NCBI RefSeq assembly: GCF_017491605.1
Contig: NZ_JAFGYY010000016.1
Span: 62,001 to 126,000, forward strand
From: Pseudomonas sp. 30_B
Lineage (GTDB): Bacteria; Pseudomonadota; Gammaproteobacteria; Pseudomonadales; Pseudomonadaceae
Length of the DNA: 64,000 bases
Reading direction: 5' to 3'
Below, piece after piece: positions 1-8,810 of the stretch (position 1 is its first letter; each line of letters begins with the position of its first letter). Both the position numbers and the translations under genes were made by a program. The notes below the pieces were generated by a model that was not told the DNA's origin, did no database searches, and saw only the letters and a list, made by a program, of their open reading frames with translations.

Positions 1-526
1 CAGGATGACCAGGCACAAGGAACCGAGCAGGCCGAGGTAGCGGTAGCACGTACTGCAGAGCAGGTAGACCAGTGGCGCCAGCGCGAAGAACGCCACCCCT
101 ATCGGCAGGCTCCAGTACACATGCTTGAAGACCACCTCACCTTCCACCTTGTAGGCGCCGGTAAACCAGAACAGCGCAGCGACCTCGTCCAGGCGCGCCT
201 GCGCACTCGGCCAAAAGAGGTAGAGGCAGAACAGGATCGACAGGTAATACAGCGGCACCACCCGCAGGATTCGATTGACGTAGTAGCAGTGCAGATCGGT
301 CAGCGAACCGACATCGTAGCGGCGACGGGCAAAGCCCTGGGTGATGAGAAAGCCGCTCAGGCAGAAGAACCGCAGCATCGGCACATAACCAAAGGGCCGC
401 CACAGCCATTCGAAGCCGGTCAGCCCGGGCTCCTGGTAAAGGGAGAGTGGGTAATGCCGAAAGACCACCGCCACCGCGCAGCATGAGTAGGTAATCGAAT
501 GCCTGGGGAGCGTTTCGAAGGCTCAC
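1..526 (-). pseudogene. Acyltransferase 3 (OafA/YrhL-like) family protein, 3' truncated by window edge, apparent frameshift
   Basis: Reading the minus strand gives a typical integral-membrane acyltransferase-3 N-terminus: FDYLLMLRG, then VVFRHYPLSLY, then MLRFFCLSGFLITQGFARRR, followed by hydrophobic segments that stay open to base 1. The family O-acylates envelope sugars or lipids; the substrate here cannot be told. FDYLLMLRG and VAVVFRHYP lie in different frames. The switch falls at about 466-478, in a GGTGGCGGTGG stretch, and restoring two bases there joins them with the spacing usual in the family. This could be a real pseudogene or a sequencing error in a G-rich run. The start is uncertain; GTG at 526 is the only plausible start close to the domain and has no clear ribosome site. 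Confidence 0.62.
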
Positions 527-738
527 CGGAAGACTGTTCGCGTAAGAAGTGATCGACTCGACGGCGAGGCAGGTTATGCGATGAGACGAAAGACATTGGC
601 CGTGATTCGTGCCAGAAGTGTCTGGCAGTTTGTTCAAAATCCTAGGAAAACGCTTAGCTGATGCAACAGTCGATTACAGGACCTGCAAGTGAAGCACGGT
701 GCCAGCTCCACGCCGTCCCACGTACGCTACCGAGCGTC

Positions 739-775
739 GTAGGACGCATAACCTGGAACAGGTTATCCGCCCTAC
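739..775. repeat. REP-like palindrome
   Basis: Two 17-base arms, GTAGGACGCATAACCTG and CAGGTTATCCGCCCTAC, are inverted copies with two mismatches around a 3-base loop. A related palindrome with GGATAACCC/GGGTTATTCGCC arms lies at 8537-8575. Confidence 0.65.
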
Positions 776-793
776 CAGAGCGCAGGCTGCTCT

Positions 794-866
794 TGTGCAG
801 AAGCGGACTTCATCCGCGACGAGCCCCGCGCAAAGGGGGATCGCGGACGGAGTCCACTCCTGCGAA
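794..866. repeat. Imperfect REP palindrome (degenerate)
   Basis: The left arm contains GCGGACTTCATCCGCGA and the right arm TCGCGGACGGAGTCCACTCC. The arms pair imperfectly and resemble the 8593-8673 element, so this looks like an older, diverged copy. Confidence 0.5.
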
Positions 867-878
867 AGCAGAGCGGGG

Positions 879-1937
879 TTACTGGATATCTTCAGGCTTC
901 ACGATCACCCAGTTCTTGTCGGCGGTGACCGTCTGGCCCAGCTTGGCCTGGGTCTCGGCGTTCTTCTTGATCATGCCGTTGAGCTGGTCCATGTACTTGG
1001 GCTTGCGATTGACCCACAGGTGGATGCCGTTGTCGGCAGTCCCGTTGAACAGCATGTAGCCGTCGCTGCTGGGGGTGTCGCCGCCGACCAGGATCGGGCG
1101 CTTCCACTGGTCGATGTAGGTGAGGATCGCGGCCTGCTTGCCGGCCATCCAGGTCGCCGGAGTCCACAGGTAGGGCGTGACTTCCAGGTCCAGGTTGGCC
1201 TTGGGATCGTACTTGCCGGCGGTGATCTGCTTGCGTGCGGTGGTCAGCTCGCCGCTCTTGCGGTCCTTGAGCAGGGTGGTGACGCCGATGACGTTCTCCG
1301 GCTTCACGTTGTAGCCGTACTTCGGATCGGAGGCGACCATGCGCACCAGCTCTTCATGGGCGGCGGTCATCACGTAGACCTCGATGCCGTTCTCCATCAG
1401 CTTGTTGTACAGCTCGGTCTGGCCGGTGAAGACCTTGGGCGGGTTGATCTCGATGGTCTTGACCGCATCACCTTCGTAATAGGTGCTGGGGATCGGCTTG
1501 CCGTAGGCCATCAGCTCGTCGACGTAGCCCTTGAGTTCCTTGAGGGTGAAGCCGGAGAACACCTGGGCGACCCAGGGGTAGCAGACCATGTCGTCGATTT
1601 CGCAGAGCCGGTAGTAGTAGCTGTTGAGGCTCTCCTTGTGACCGTTCACGTCCTTGAACGGGATCAGCTTGAGCGAGGGGTCGAGCTTCTCGCGGGTCAG
1701 CAGGCCCTTCATTTCCAGGAAGGGCAGCAGCGACTCTTCCAGGTCGTAGCGGTAGCTGGTGTTGTCCATGTCGAAGACCGCGAAGGCGCCCTTGTTGGCG
1801 TTGGCGGCGATCAGGGCGTCGAGCTGTTTCGCGGCCGGCTCCGGCCAGTGCTTGAGCTCCGTGGCGGCGTTAGCGGTGGCGGCAACGGCGGTGCTGGCGA
1901 GAAGCAGGCTGGCGAGCAGAGTACGCATGGGCTTCAT
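879..1937 (-). CDS. pchP: Phosphorylcholine phosphatase (HAD superfamily, periplasmic)
   Basis: The P. aeruginosa PchP family removes phosphate from phosphorylcholine in the periplasm, releasing choline for use as carbon and nitrogen. The protein has 352 residues. Residues 1-24 are a signal peptide (MKPMRTLLASLLLA, ending ATANA). HAD motif I is FDMDNT with Asp56 and Asp58; motif II is the Thr of VYVMTAAH; the acidic motif near the C-terminus is VGGDTPSSDGYML. The start is the ATG at 1937; a second ATG three codons in is also possible. It stands alone on its strand, with a long leader towards the LysR gene. The same gene lies beside the same LysR and MATE genes in P. aeruginosa (from memory), which supports the name. 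Confidence 0.93.
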   Translation of the reverse strand: MKPMRTLLASLLLASTAVAATANAATELKHWPEPAAKQLDALIAANANKGAFAVFDMDNTSYRYDLEESLLPFLEMKGLLTREKLDPSLKLIPFKDVNGHKESLNSYYYRLCEIDDMVCYPWVAQVFSGFTLKELKGYVDELMAYGKPIPSTYYEGDAVKTIEINPPKVFTGQTELYNKLMENGIEVYVMTAAHEELVRMVASDPKYGYNVKPENVIGVTTLLKDRKSGELTTARKQITAGKYDPKANLDLEVTPYLWTPATWMAGKQAAILTYIDQWKRPILVGGDTPSSDGYMLFNGTADNGIHLWVNRKPKYMDQLNGMIKKNAETQAKLGQTVTADKNWVIVKPEDIQ

Positions 1938-2098
1938 GGGGTTCCCCCGAGGTGGTCTTTTGGGTTGGGGAAAACCCGTTGCGGGCCCTCCCCTGGACTA
2001 GTCCACCACTGACCCTAGCAAAGCCTTGTTTCAACTCGGCTACCAAGGCCGACGTGAAACATCGTGTCCACGCCAGGACTTGTCTGTTCGCGGCAGCA

Positions 2099-3019
2099 CT
2101 AGTCGAGAAGCGCCACCGGCGGCAATTGCATGGCCTGCACCTCGGCCAGGAGGAAGTCACGCAGCCGGCGCAGGCGTTCCTGCTGCCGGCGCGCGCGGGG
2201 CCAGACCAGGTAGTAGCTCTCGCCGCTGGCCACCGCGCTCGGCCAGGGCAGCGCCAGCCGGCCCTGGTTGGCGTCTTCGGCGACCATCACCAGGTCGCCG
2301 ATGGACACGCCGTAGCCCCGCGTCGCGGCGACGATACCCAGTTCCAGGGTGTCGAAGACCTGCCCGCCCTTGAGCGAAACCTGCTCGCTCAGCCCCATGC
2401 GCTGCAGCCAGCGACGCCAGTCGCGGCGGTCCAGCGTGGGGTGCAGCAGTTCGGCGCCGGCCAGGCGCTCGGCGTCCCACGGGCCATCGTCGAGCAGCGC
2501 CGGCGAACCCACCGGAATCAGCCACTCGGGGAACAGCAGGGTGCCTTCCCAGTCCGGCGGGAAGTGCCCGGTACTGAGCAATACGGCGCAGTCGAAAGGC
2601 TCATTGAGAAAATCCACCTGGTCCACGTCCATCCAGGCGCTGGTCAGCTGCACCTCGATGTCGGTGTTGCGCATGCGGAAGTTGCTAAGCCGTGACAGCA
2701 GCCAGCGCATGGTCATGGTCGAGGGTGCCTTCAGGCGCAGCACGCCCTCTTCCGCCCGCAGGCTGGAACAGGCGCGCTCCAGCGAATCGAAGCCATCGCG
2801 CAGGCCGGGCAGCAGCAGGCGCGCCGGCTCGGTCAGTTCCAGTTGCCGGCCGCGCCGCTGGAACAGGCGGCAGGCGAAGTGCTCTTCCAATGTCTTGATG
2901 TGCCGGCTCACCGCACTCTGGGTGATCGCCAGCTCCTCGGCGGCACGGGTGAAGGACGCATGCCGGGCGGCGGCCTCGAAGGCACGCAGGGCATAGAGGG
3001 GCGGCAACTGGCGGTTCAT
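2099..3019 (-). CDS. LysR-family transcriptional regulator
   Basis: This is a DNA-binding regulator of the GcvA-like LysR group, 306 residues from ATG 3019 (MNRQLPPLYALRAFEAAARH). The N-terminal winged helix-turn-helix covers about residues 8-65, with FTRAAEELAITQSAVSRHIK as the recognition unit. The rest is the periplasmic-binding-protein-like effector domain. The reading frame stays open to 3202, but the extra 61 residues match no family and would run back over the divergent MATE promoter, so the internal start is preferred (ATG 3037 is an alternative). It is transcribed away from the MATE pump and probably controls it and itself. A 17-base perfect dyad lies 24 bases upstream of the start codon. 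The effector is unknown. Confidence 0.88.
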   Translation of the reverse strand: MNRQLPPLYALRAFEAAARHASFTRAAEELAITQSAVSRHIKTLEEHFACRLFQRRGRQLELTEPARLLLPGLRDGFDSLERACSSLRAEEGVLRLKAPSTMTMRWLLSRLSNFRMRNTDIEVQLTSAWMDVDQVDFLNEPFDCAVLLSTGHFPPDWEGTLLFPEWLIPVGSPALLDDGPWDAERLAGAELLHPTLDRRDWRRWLQRMGLSEQVSLKGGQVFDTLELGIVAATRGYGVSIGDLVMVAEDANQGRLALPWPSAVASGESYYLVWPRARRQQERLRRLRDFLLAEVQAMQLPPVALLD

Positions 3020-3042
3020 GGCGGACTCCGGATTCATCCTGG

Positions 3043-3059
3043 CATGAGTATGACTCATG
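3043..3059. promoter_or_regulatory. Perfect dyad in the LysR/MATE divergent promoter region
   Basis: CATGAGT-ATG-ACTCATG is a perfect inverted repeat between the LysR gene and the MATE gene. Half of it (TGACTCATG) recurs at the MATE start codon around 3163-3170. It is a candidate operator for the LysR protein; its position is suggestive but binding is inferred. Confidence 0.5.
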
Positions 3060-3167
3060 AATCGCATCGTTTTTTTCCTTTTGTGCCCGCCCGTACAGAC
3101 ACCAGAGAATGAGGCACTTTCCATTCGGAAGGCCCCGCTGCGGGCCGCCGCAGACTGAGCCTGACTC

Positions 3168-4559
3168 ATGAAACGCCTGTACCGCGACGAACTCACCGCC
3201 ATCCTCCGCCTGGCCGGCCCACTGATCGCCGCCCAGCTGGCCTACGTGGCCATGGTGTTCACCGACACCGTGATGATGGGCAAGCTCGGCCGCGAGGCGC
3301 TGGCCAGCGGCGGCCTGGGCGCGTCCAGCTACGCACTGATCTCGACCTTCTGCGTCGGCGTGGTGGCCGCCACCGGCAACCTGGTCGCGATCCGCCACGG
3401 CGCACGGGACAGCGCTGGAGTAGTCCAGGCGACCCAGGCCGGCCTGTGGATCGGCCTGGCGCTGTCACTGCTGGCGGGACTGCTGCTGTGGAACCTGGGA
3501 CCGCTCCTGCTGACCTTCGGCCAGGCCCCGGAAACCGTCGCCGGGACGATGAGCTTCCTGCGCAGCATCGTCTTCGCGCTGCCCGGCTACATGATCTTCA
3601 TGGTGCTGCGCGGCTTCACCAGCGCCATCGAGCGCAGCGGCCCGGTGATGGCGATCAGCGTGCTCGGCGCGCTGGCCAACTTCGCCCTGAACTACGCCTT
3701 CATCGAGGGCCTGTTCGGCCTGCCGCGCCTGGGGCTGGCGGGGATCGGCCTGGTCACCGCCGTGGTGATGAACGCGCTGCCGGTGATCCTTGCACTGTAC
3801 CTGCGCTGGCACCCGGCTTACCGCGCCTACCCGCTGCTGCGCGGGCTGTCGCGGCCGGACTGGCGGGTGATCGGCGAGTCCCTGCGCCTGGGCCTGTCCA
3901 TCGGCGGCACCTACGCGGTGGAGTCGGGGATGTTCACCGTGGCCACGCTCTGCATGGGCGCCATCGGCAGCACCGCGCTGGCCGCGCACCAGATCGCCAT
4001 CCAGTCGGTGTACGTGGCCTTCATGGTGCCGGTGGGGATTTCCTATGCGGTGACGTTCCGCATCGGCCAGCACTACGGCGCCGGCCGGCTGGTCGACGCG
4101 CGTCGCGCCGGACGCCTGGGGATCGGCTTCGGCGCCGCCTGCATGTTCGCCTTCGCCGCGCTGTTCTGGCTGGCGCCGGGCCTGGTCATCGGCCTGTTCC
4201 TCGACCATGACGACCCGGCCAACCAGGAGGTGGTGCAACTGGCCGTCAGCCTGCTGGCGATCGCCGCCTGGTTCGAGCTGTTCGATGGCACCCAGAGCAT
4301 CGCCATGGGCGCGATCCGCGGCCTGAAGGATGCGCGCACCACCTTCCTGGTCGGGCTGGCCGGTTATTGGCTGGTCGGGGTGCCGATGGCGTTGCTGCTG
4401 GCCTTCCCGCTCGGCTGGGGGCCCAGCGGCGTGTGGTGGGGGCTGGCCTCGGGGCTGGCGTGCGCGGCGATCGGTCTGTGCCTGGCGTTCGAGGCGAAGA
4501 CGGCCCGGCTGTTGCGTCCACAGGCAACAAGCGCCGCCCCGGTGCCGGTCAGCTGTTGA
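3168..4559 (+). CDS. MATE family multidrug efflux transporter (NorM-like)
   Basis: This 463-residue integral membrane protein is expected to have 12 helices. The family exports cationic drugs using a Na+ or H+ gradient. The N-terminal helix pair shows the MATE signature (LAGPLIAAQLAYVAMVFTDT, then VMMGKLG), and the second half repeats the fold (IGGTYAVESGMF, AHQIAIQSVYVAFMVPVGIS). The start is ATG 3168; the divergent LysR gene is the likely regulator. The 3' end overlaps the 3' end of the convergent EAL gene by 11 bases (4549-4559). The substrate cannot be told from sequence. Confidence 0.92.
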   Translation: MKRLYRDELTAILRLAGPLIAAQLAYVAMVFTDTVMMGKLGREALASGGLGASSYALISTFCVGVVAATGNLVAIRHGARDSAGVVQATQAGLWIGLALSLLAGLLLWNLGPLLLTFGQAPETVAGTMSFLRSIVFALPGYMIFMVLRGFTSAIERSGPVMAISVLGALANFALNYAFIEGLFGLPRLGLAGIGLVTAVVMNALPVILALYLRWHPAYRAYPLLRGLSRPDWRVIGESLRLGLSIGGTYAVESGMFTVATLCMGAIGSTALAAHQIAIQSVYVAFMVPVGISYAVTFRIGQHYGAGRLVDARRAGRLGIGFGAACMFAFAALFWLAPGLVIGLFLDHDDPANQEVVQLAVSLLAIAAWFELFDGTQSIAMGAIRGLKDARTTFLVGLAGYWLVGVPMALLLAFPLGWGPSGVWWGLASGLACAAIGLCLAFEAKTARLLRPQATSAAPVPVSC

Positions 4560-6228
4560 TCGAATCCTGCAGGCGCAGCGCGCGGGTACCGCCGAACACC
4601 AGGAAGCGCGCCAGCTCCGCCAGCGGCAGCGGTCGGCTGATCCCGTAGCCCTGGACCTGGTCGCAGCCGAACTGATTCAGCTGCTCCTGCTGCTCGGCGG
4701 TCTCGACGCCTTCGGCCACCACCTCGAGGTTGAGGTTGTGCGCCAGGTTGATCATGGCCCGCACCAGTTGCAGGCTTTCCGGGCTCTCGTGCATGTCGCC
4801 GACGAAACTCTTGTCGATCTTCAGCAGGGTGATCGGCAGGCTGCTGAGGTGCACGAAAGAGGAGAAGCCGGTGCCAAAGTCGTCCAGCGAGAAGCGCACG
4901 CCCAGCCGGCCGAGGACCTGCATGGTCTGCAGTACCTTGTCGCTGCGACGCATCACGGCGGTTTCGGTGAGTTCGAACTCCAGCCAGCGGGCATCCACGC
5001 CGCGCAGGCGGATCAGCCGCTCCAGGGTGGGCAGCAGCTGGCCGTCCTGGAACTGGCGGAACGACAGGTTGATCGCCATGTGCAGCGGCGGCAGGCCGCG
5101 TCCGCGCAGCCACTGCATGTCGCGCAGGGCGCGGGAGATCACCCAGTAGCCGAGCGGTACGATCAACCCGCTTTCCTCCGCCAGCGGCACGAAATCCCCC
5201 GGCGTCAGCAGACCGCGTTCGGGGTGACGCCAGCGCACCAGCGCTTCCAGCCCCACGATGCGGCCCGCCTTCAGGTCCAGGCGTGGCTGGTAGTGCAGCT
5301 CCAGCTCGTCGCGGCGCAGCGCCCGGCGCAGTTCGCTCTCAAGGTCCGCGAGGCTGCGCGCGCCACGGTTGATGCGCTCGTCGAACACATGGAAGGTGCA
5401 GCCCTGACGGGCCTTGGCCTGCTGCATGGCGATGTGTGCGTGCCACATCAGTGGGTCGGCGCCATCGCCGGCGTTGGCGTGGGCCATGCCCAGGCTGCAA
5501 CCCAGCAGCAGGCTTTCACCCTCCACCCGGTAGGGCTCGCCAAGGACCTCGATGATGCGTTCGGCGACCCACTCCACCCGCGCCGGATCGCGGCGGGTAT
5601 CCAGCAGCAGGGCGAATTCATCGCTGCCCAGGCGGGCGATGAGGTCGCCGTTGTCCAATTGCGCCTTGAGGCGGTCGACCACCTGCAGGATCAGCCGGTC
5701 GCCGCCCTGGTGGCCGAGGGCGTCGTTGACGTGGCGGAAGTTGTCCAGGTCCAGGTGTCCGAGCGCGAGACCATGGCCGCCGCACTCGTTCAGACGGGCG
5801 GCGAGCAGGGTCTGGAAGCCCTGGCGGTTGGCGATGCCGGTGAGCGGGTCCTGTTCGGCCAGGACCTGAAGCGTGCTCTGCAACGAGGCGCGCTCGCGCA
5901 CGTAGCGTAGGCAGCGGCGCAGCACTTCGGTGTTGAGGCTCTCCGCGACCAGCCAGTCGGTGACCCCCATGGGTTCCTGCGCGGGCTCGCGTTCGAGCAG
6001 CAGGACCCGCGGCAGGTGGCACTGATGGGAAGATGGCAGCTTGTCGGGGGTGGCCAGGACCAGGCCGACCCGGCCTTCGTCGAACAGGCTGCTGGCGGCC
6101 TGCCAGGACGGCGCCGTGATCAGGGAATAGCCCTGTCCCAACGCGTCCAGATGTCCGCGAAGCAACTGGGCCCACTGCGGCGCTTCCGCCAGCAGGAGCA
6201 GGCGCGCTGGTTCAACCGACGCTACCAC
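4549..6228 (-). CDS. Cyclic-di-GMP phosphodiesterase, receiver-like + degenerate GGDEF + EAL (ProE-like)
   Basis: The predicted activity is hydrolysis of c-di-GMP to pGpG. The 559-residue protein begins with a receiver-like segment (about 1-120, LLLLAEAPQWAQLLRGHLDA), followed by a GGDEF domain (about 135-295) whose active motif reads RLGSDEF instead of GGDEF. The EAL domain (about 310-555) keeps EALVRW, INLSFRQFQ, FELTETAVM, DDFGTGFSS, LKIDKSF and VAEGVET, so phosphodiesterase activity should be intact. The start is GTG 6228, preceded by GGGGG; the frame is open to 6327 but the extra residues look non-coding. The P. aeruginosa gene at this position, as I recall, is ProE, which affects exopolysaccharide. 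Divergent from rep. Confidence 0.9.
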   Translation of the reverse strand: MVASVEPARLLLLAEAPQWAQLLRGHLDALGQGYSLITAPSWQAASSLFDEGRVGLVLATPDKLPSSHQCHLPRVLLLEREPAQEPMGVTDWLVAESLNTEVLRRCLRYVRERASLQSTLQVLAEQDPLTGIANRQGFQTLLAARLNECGGHGLALGHLDLDNFRHVNDALGHQGGDRLILQVVDRLKAQLDNGDLIARLGSDEFALLLDTRRDPARVEWVAERIIEVLGEPYRVEGESLLLGCSLGMAHANAGDGADPLMWHAHIAMQQAKARQGCTFHVFDERINRGARSLADLESELRRALRRDELELHYQPRLDLKAGRIVGLEALVRWRHPERGLLTPGDFVPLAEESGLIVPLGYWVISRALRDMQWLRGRGLPPLHMAINLSFRQFQDGQLLPTLERLIRLRGVDARWLEFELTETAVMRRSDKVLQTMQVLGRLGVRFSLDDFGTGFSSFVHLSSLPITLLKIDKSFVGDMHESPESLQLVRAMINLAHNLNLEVVAEGVETAEQQEQLNQFGCDQVQGYGISRPLPLAELARFLVFGGTRALRLQDSINS

Positions 6229-6515
6229 GCGACCCCCGTGTTCATGCGATGGAAGCAACCTGGCGCCATCCCTGTGCCCGTCCTTCCGGTTGTGAAGCCT
6301 TCGTCGCATCCGGCTCCCCGGGCACAAACGACACTTCAGAGAAACTCTTAAGAGTTTTCTTCAAGTATTGCTCACACAAGCCTAATACATGTACGGATTT
6401 ATCCAAAACCAGGAAGCACGATCCCGTCACACTTCGTCGCTATTCCGAGCGGCACCCCGACGCCCGGCACGGCCTGCTAGAATACGCGCCCGCTTCGCTA
6501 CAGACCCCGCCCTTC

Positions 6516-8525
6516 ATGTCCCGACTCAATCCCCGGCAGCAAGAGGCCGTGAACTACGTCGGCGGCCCGCTCCTGGTGCTGGCCGGCGCCGGCTCCGGCA
6601 AGACCAGCGTGATCACCCGCAAGATCGCCTACCTCGTGCAGCAGTGCGGCATCCGCGCCCAGTACATCGTCGCCGTGACCTTCACCAACAAGGCCGCCCG
6701 CGAGATGAAGGAGCGCGTCAGCACCCTGCTGCGCCCCGGCGAGGGCAAGGGCCTGACCGTCTCGACCTTCCACAACCTGGGCCTGAACATCATCCGCAAG
6801 GAACACGCGGCCCTGGGCTACAAGCCCGGCTTCTCGATCTTCGACGAGAGCGATGTGAAGGCGCTGATGACCGACATCATGCAGAAGGAATATTCCGGCG
6901 ATGACGGTCTGGACGAGATCAAGAACCTGATCGGCGGCTGGAAAAACGATCTGATCCTTCCGGAAGAGGCGCTGGAAAAGGCGCGCAACCCCAAGGAACA
7001 GACCGCCGCGATGGTCTACCTGCATTACCAGCGCACGCTCAAGGCGTACAACGCGGTGGACTTCGATGATCTCATCCTGCAGCCGGTGAAGCTGTTCCAG
7101 GAGCACCCGGAGATCCTCGACAAGTGGCGCAACCGCGTGCGCTACATGCTGGTGGACGAATACCAGGACACCAACGCCAGCCAGTACCTGCTGGTGAAGA
7201 TGCTGGTGCAGCAGCGCGCGCACTTCACCGTGGTGGGCGACGACGACCAGTCGATCTACGCCTGGCGCGGCGCGCGCCCGGAAAACCTGATGCAGCTCAA
7301 GGAAGACTTCCCCTCGCTGAAGGTGGTGATGCTGGAGCAGAACTACCGCTCCACCAGCCGCATCCTCAAATGCGCCAACATCCTCATCGCCAACAACCCC
7401 CACGTGTTCGAGAAGCAGCTGTGGAGCGAGATGGGCGAAGGCGACCCGATCCGGGTGATCCGTTGCCGCAACGAAGAAGCCGAGGCCGAGCGGGTGGCGA
7501 TGGAAATCCTCACCATCCACCTGAAGACGCAGCGGCCCTACAGCGAATTCGCCATCCTCTACCGGGGCAACTATCAGGCGAAGCTGATCGAGCTGAAACT
7601 TCAGCACCACCAGATTCCCTATCACCTGTCAGGCGGCACCAGCTTCTTCGGACGCCAGGAAGTGAAGGACCTGATGTCCTACTTCCGCCTGCTGGTGAAC
7701 CCGGACGATGACAACGCCTTCCTCCGGGTGATCAACGTGCCGCGCCGGGAAATCGGCTCCACTACCCTGGAGAAGCTCGGCAACTACGCCACCGAGCGCG
7801 GCTGCTCGATGTTCAATGCCATCGAGGAGATGGGCCTGTCCGAACGCCTGGATGCCCGCTACGTCGAGCGCCTGCAACGCTTCAAGCGTTTCATCGACAA
7901 GGTCCGCGAGCAGTGCGCCGGCAATGACCCGATCGGCGCGCTGCGCAGCATGGTGATGGACATCGACTACGAGAACTGGCTGCGGCAGAACGCGTCCAGC
8001 GACAAGGTCGCCGATTTCCGCATGGGCAACGTCTGGTTCCTCATCGACGCGCTGAAGAACACCCTGGAGCGCGACGAAGAAGGCGACATGACCATCGAGC
8101 AGGCCATCGCCAAGCTGGTGCTGCGCGACATGCTGGAGCGCCAGCAGGAAGAGGAAGAAGGCGCCGACGGCGTGCAGATGATGACCCTGCACGCCTCCAA
8201 GGGGCTGGAATTCCCCTACGTGTTCATTCTCGGCGTGGAAGAGGAAATCCTCCCGCACCGCTCCAGCATCGAAGCCGACACCATCGAGGAAGAGCGGCGC
8301 CTGGCCTATGTGGGCATCACCCGGGCGAAGAAGAACCTGGCCATGACCTTCGCCGCCAAGCGCAAGCAGTACGGCGAGATCATCGACTGCTCGCCCAGCC
8401 GCTTCCTCGACGAGCTGCCGCCCGAGGACCTGGTCTGGGAAGGCCAGGAAGACGCGCCGCAGGAGGTCAAGGTGGCCAAGGGCAATTCCGCGCTGGCAGA
8501 TATCCGGGCGATGCTCAAGCGCTGA
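6516..8525 (+). CDS. rep: ATP-dependent DNA helicase Rep
   Basis: This superfamily 1A 3'-5' helicase helps replication forks pass DNA-bound proteins. It has 669 residues, the usual length. The motifs run in order: Walker A AGAGSGKT (residues 23-30), the motif Ia region VTFTNKAA, Walker B VDEYQDTN, VGDDDQSIYAWRGA (motif III), LEQNYRS (motif IV), MTLHASKGLEF (motif V) and AYVGITRAKK (motif VI). The start is ATG 6516 (MSRLNPRQQEAV), just downstream of a TAGAAT hexamer near 6479. The frame is open upstream to 6249, but that part overlaps the divergent promoter and matches nothing. Downstream lies a REP-filled gap where I would expect poxB in P. aeruginosa. Confidence 0.97.
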   Translation: MSRLNPRQQEAVNYVGGPLLVLAGAGSGKTSVITRKIAYLVQQCGIRAQYIVAVTFTNKAAREMKERVSTLLRPGEGKGLTVSTFHNLGLNIIRKEHAALGYKPGFSIFDESDVKALMTDIMQKEYSGDDGLDEIKNLIGGWKNDLILPEEALEKARNPKEQTAAMVYLHYQRTLKAYNAVDFDDLILQPVKLFQEHPEILDKWRNRVRYMLVDEYQDTNASQYLLVKMLVQQRAHFTVVGDDDQSIYAWRGARPENLMQLKEDFPSLKVVMLEQNYRSTSRILKCANILIANNPHVFEKQLWSEMGEGDPIRVIRCRNEEAEAERVAMEILTIHLKTQRPYSEFAILYRGNYQAKLIELKLQHHQIPYHLSGGTSFFGRQEVKDLMSYFRLLVNPDDDNAFLRVINVPRREIGSTTLEKLGNYATERGCSMFNAIEEMGLSERLDARYVERLQRFKRFIDKVREQCAGNDPIGALRSMVMDIDYENWLRQNASSDKVADFRMGNVWFLIDALKNTLERDEEGDMTIEQAIAKLVLRDMLERQQEEEEGADGVQMMTLHASKGLEFPYVFILGVEEEILPHRSSIEADTIEEERRLAYVGITRAKKNLAMTFAAKRKQYGEIIDCSPSRFLDELPPEDLVWEGQEDAPQEVKVAKGNSALADIRAMLKR

Positions 8526-8536
8526 GCCGGGTTTTT

Positions 8537-8575
8537 CCTACGGCGGATAACCCGTCCCGGGTTATTCGCCCTACG
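8537..8575. repeat. REP-like palindrome
   Basis: The arms CTACGGCGGATAACCC and GGGTTATTCGCCCTAC pair with about three mismatches. The element resembles the one at 739-775 and lies just after the rep stop codon. Confidence 0.6.
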
Positions 8576-8592
8576 TCTATTGCGGGCTGGAG

Positions 8593-8673
8593 CGTAGGAG
8601 CGGACTCCATCCGCGATTGTCACCCGGCGGCCACCGGCCTACCGGCCGGATCGCGGATAAATCCGCTCCTACG
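8593..8673. repeat. REP palindrome (GTAGGAGCGGA type)
   Basis: The left arm CGTAGGAGCGGACTCCATCC and right arm GGATAAATCCGCTCCTACG form a long inverted repeat, with a GC-rich spacer that itself contains CCGGCC repeats. It sits between rep and xpt. Confidence 0.7.
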
Positions 8674-8810
8674 TCGAGGTGTGCCTTTCCACCCATCGAA
8701 AAACTGTCCAATCGATCAGCAATTGCATTGGTCGGAACGTCGCGCAGAAGGCCACTGGCGTTGTAGAATTACGCGCTTCATCAGCGGCAGCCGCTCCGGA
8801 AGCACCCCCC

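Larger units (their letters stand above)
527..878. other. Gene-free gap carrying REP-type palindromes
   Basis: No coding frame with family features is seen here. The right half holds two imperfect palindromes (739-775 and 794-866) of the type repeated elsewhere in the window. The left part would have to carry the promoter of the minus-strand acyltransferase, but I could not place one with confidence. Confidence 0.6.

Noticed and set aside
121..486. Plus-strand open frame opposite the acyltransferase
   Set aside because: Charged, motif-free translation; the minus strand reads as membrane helices with the acyltransferase signature.
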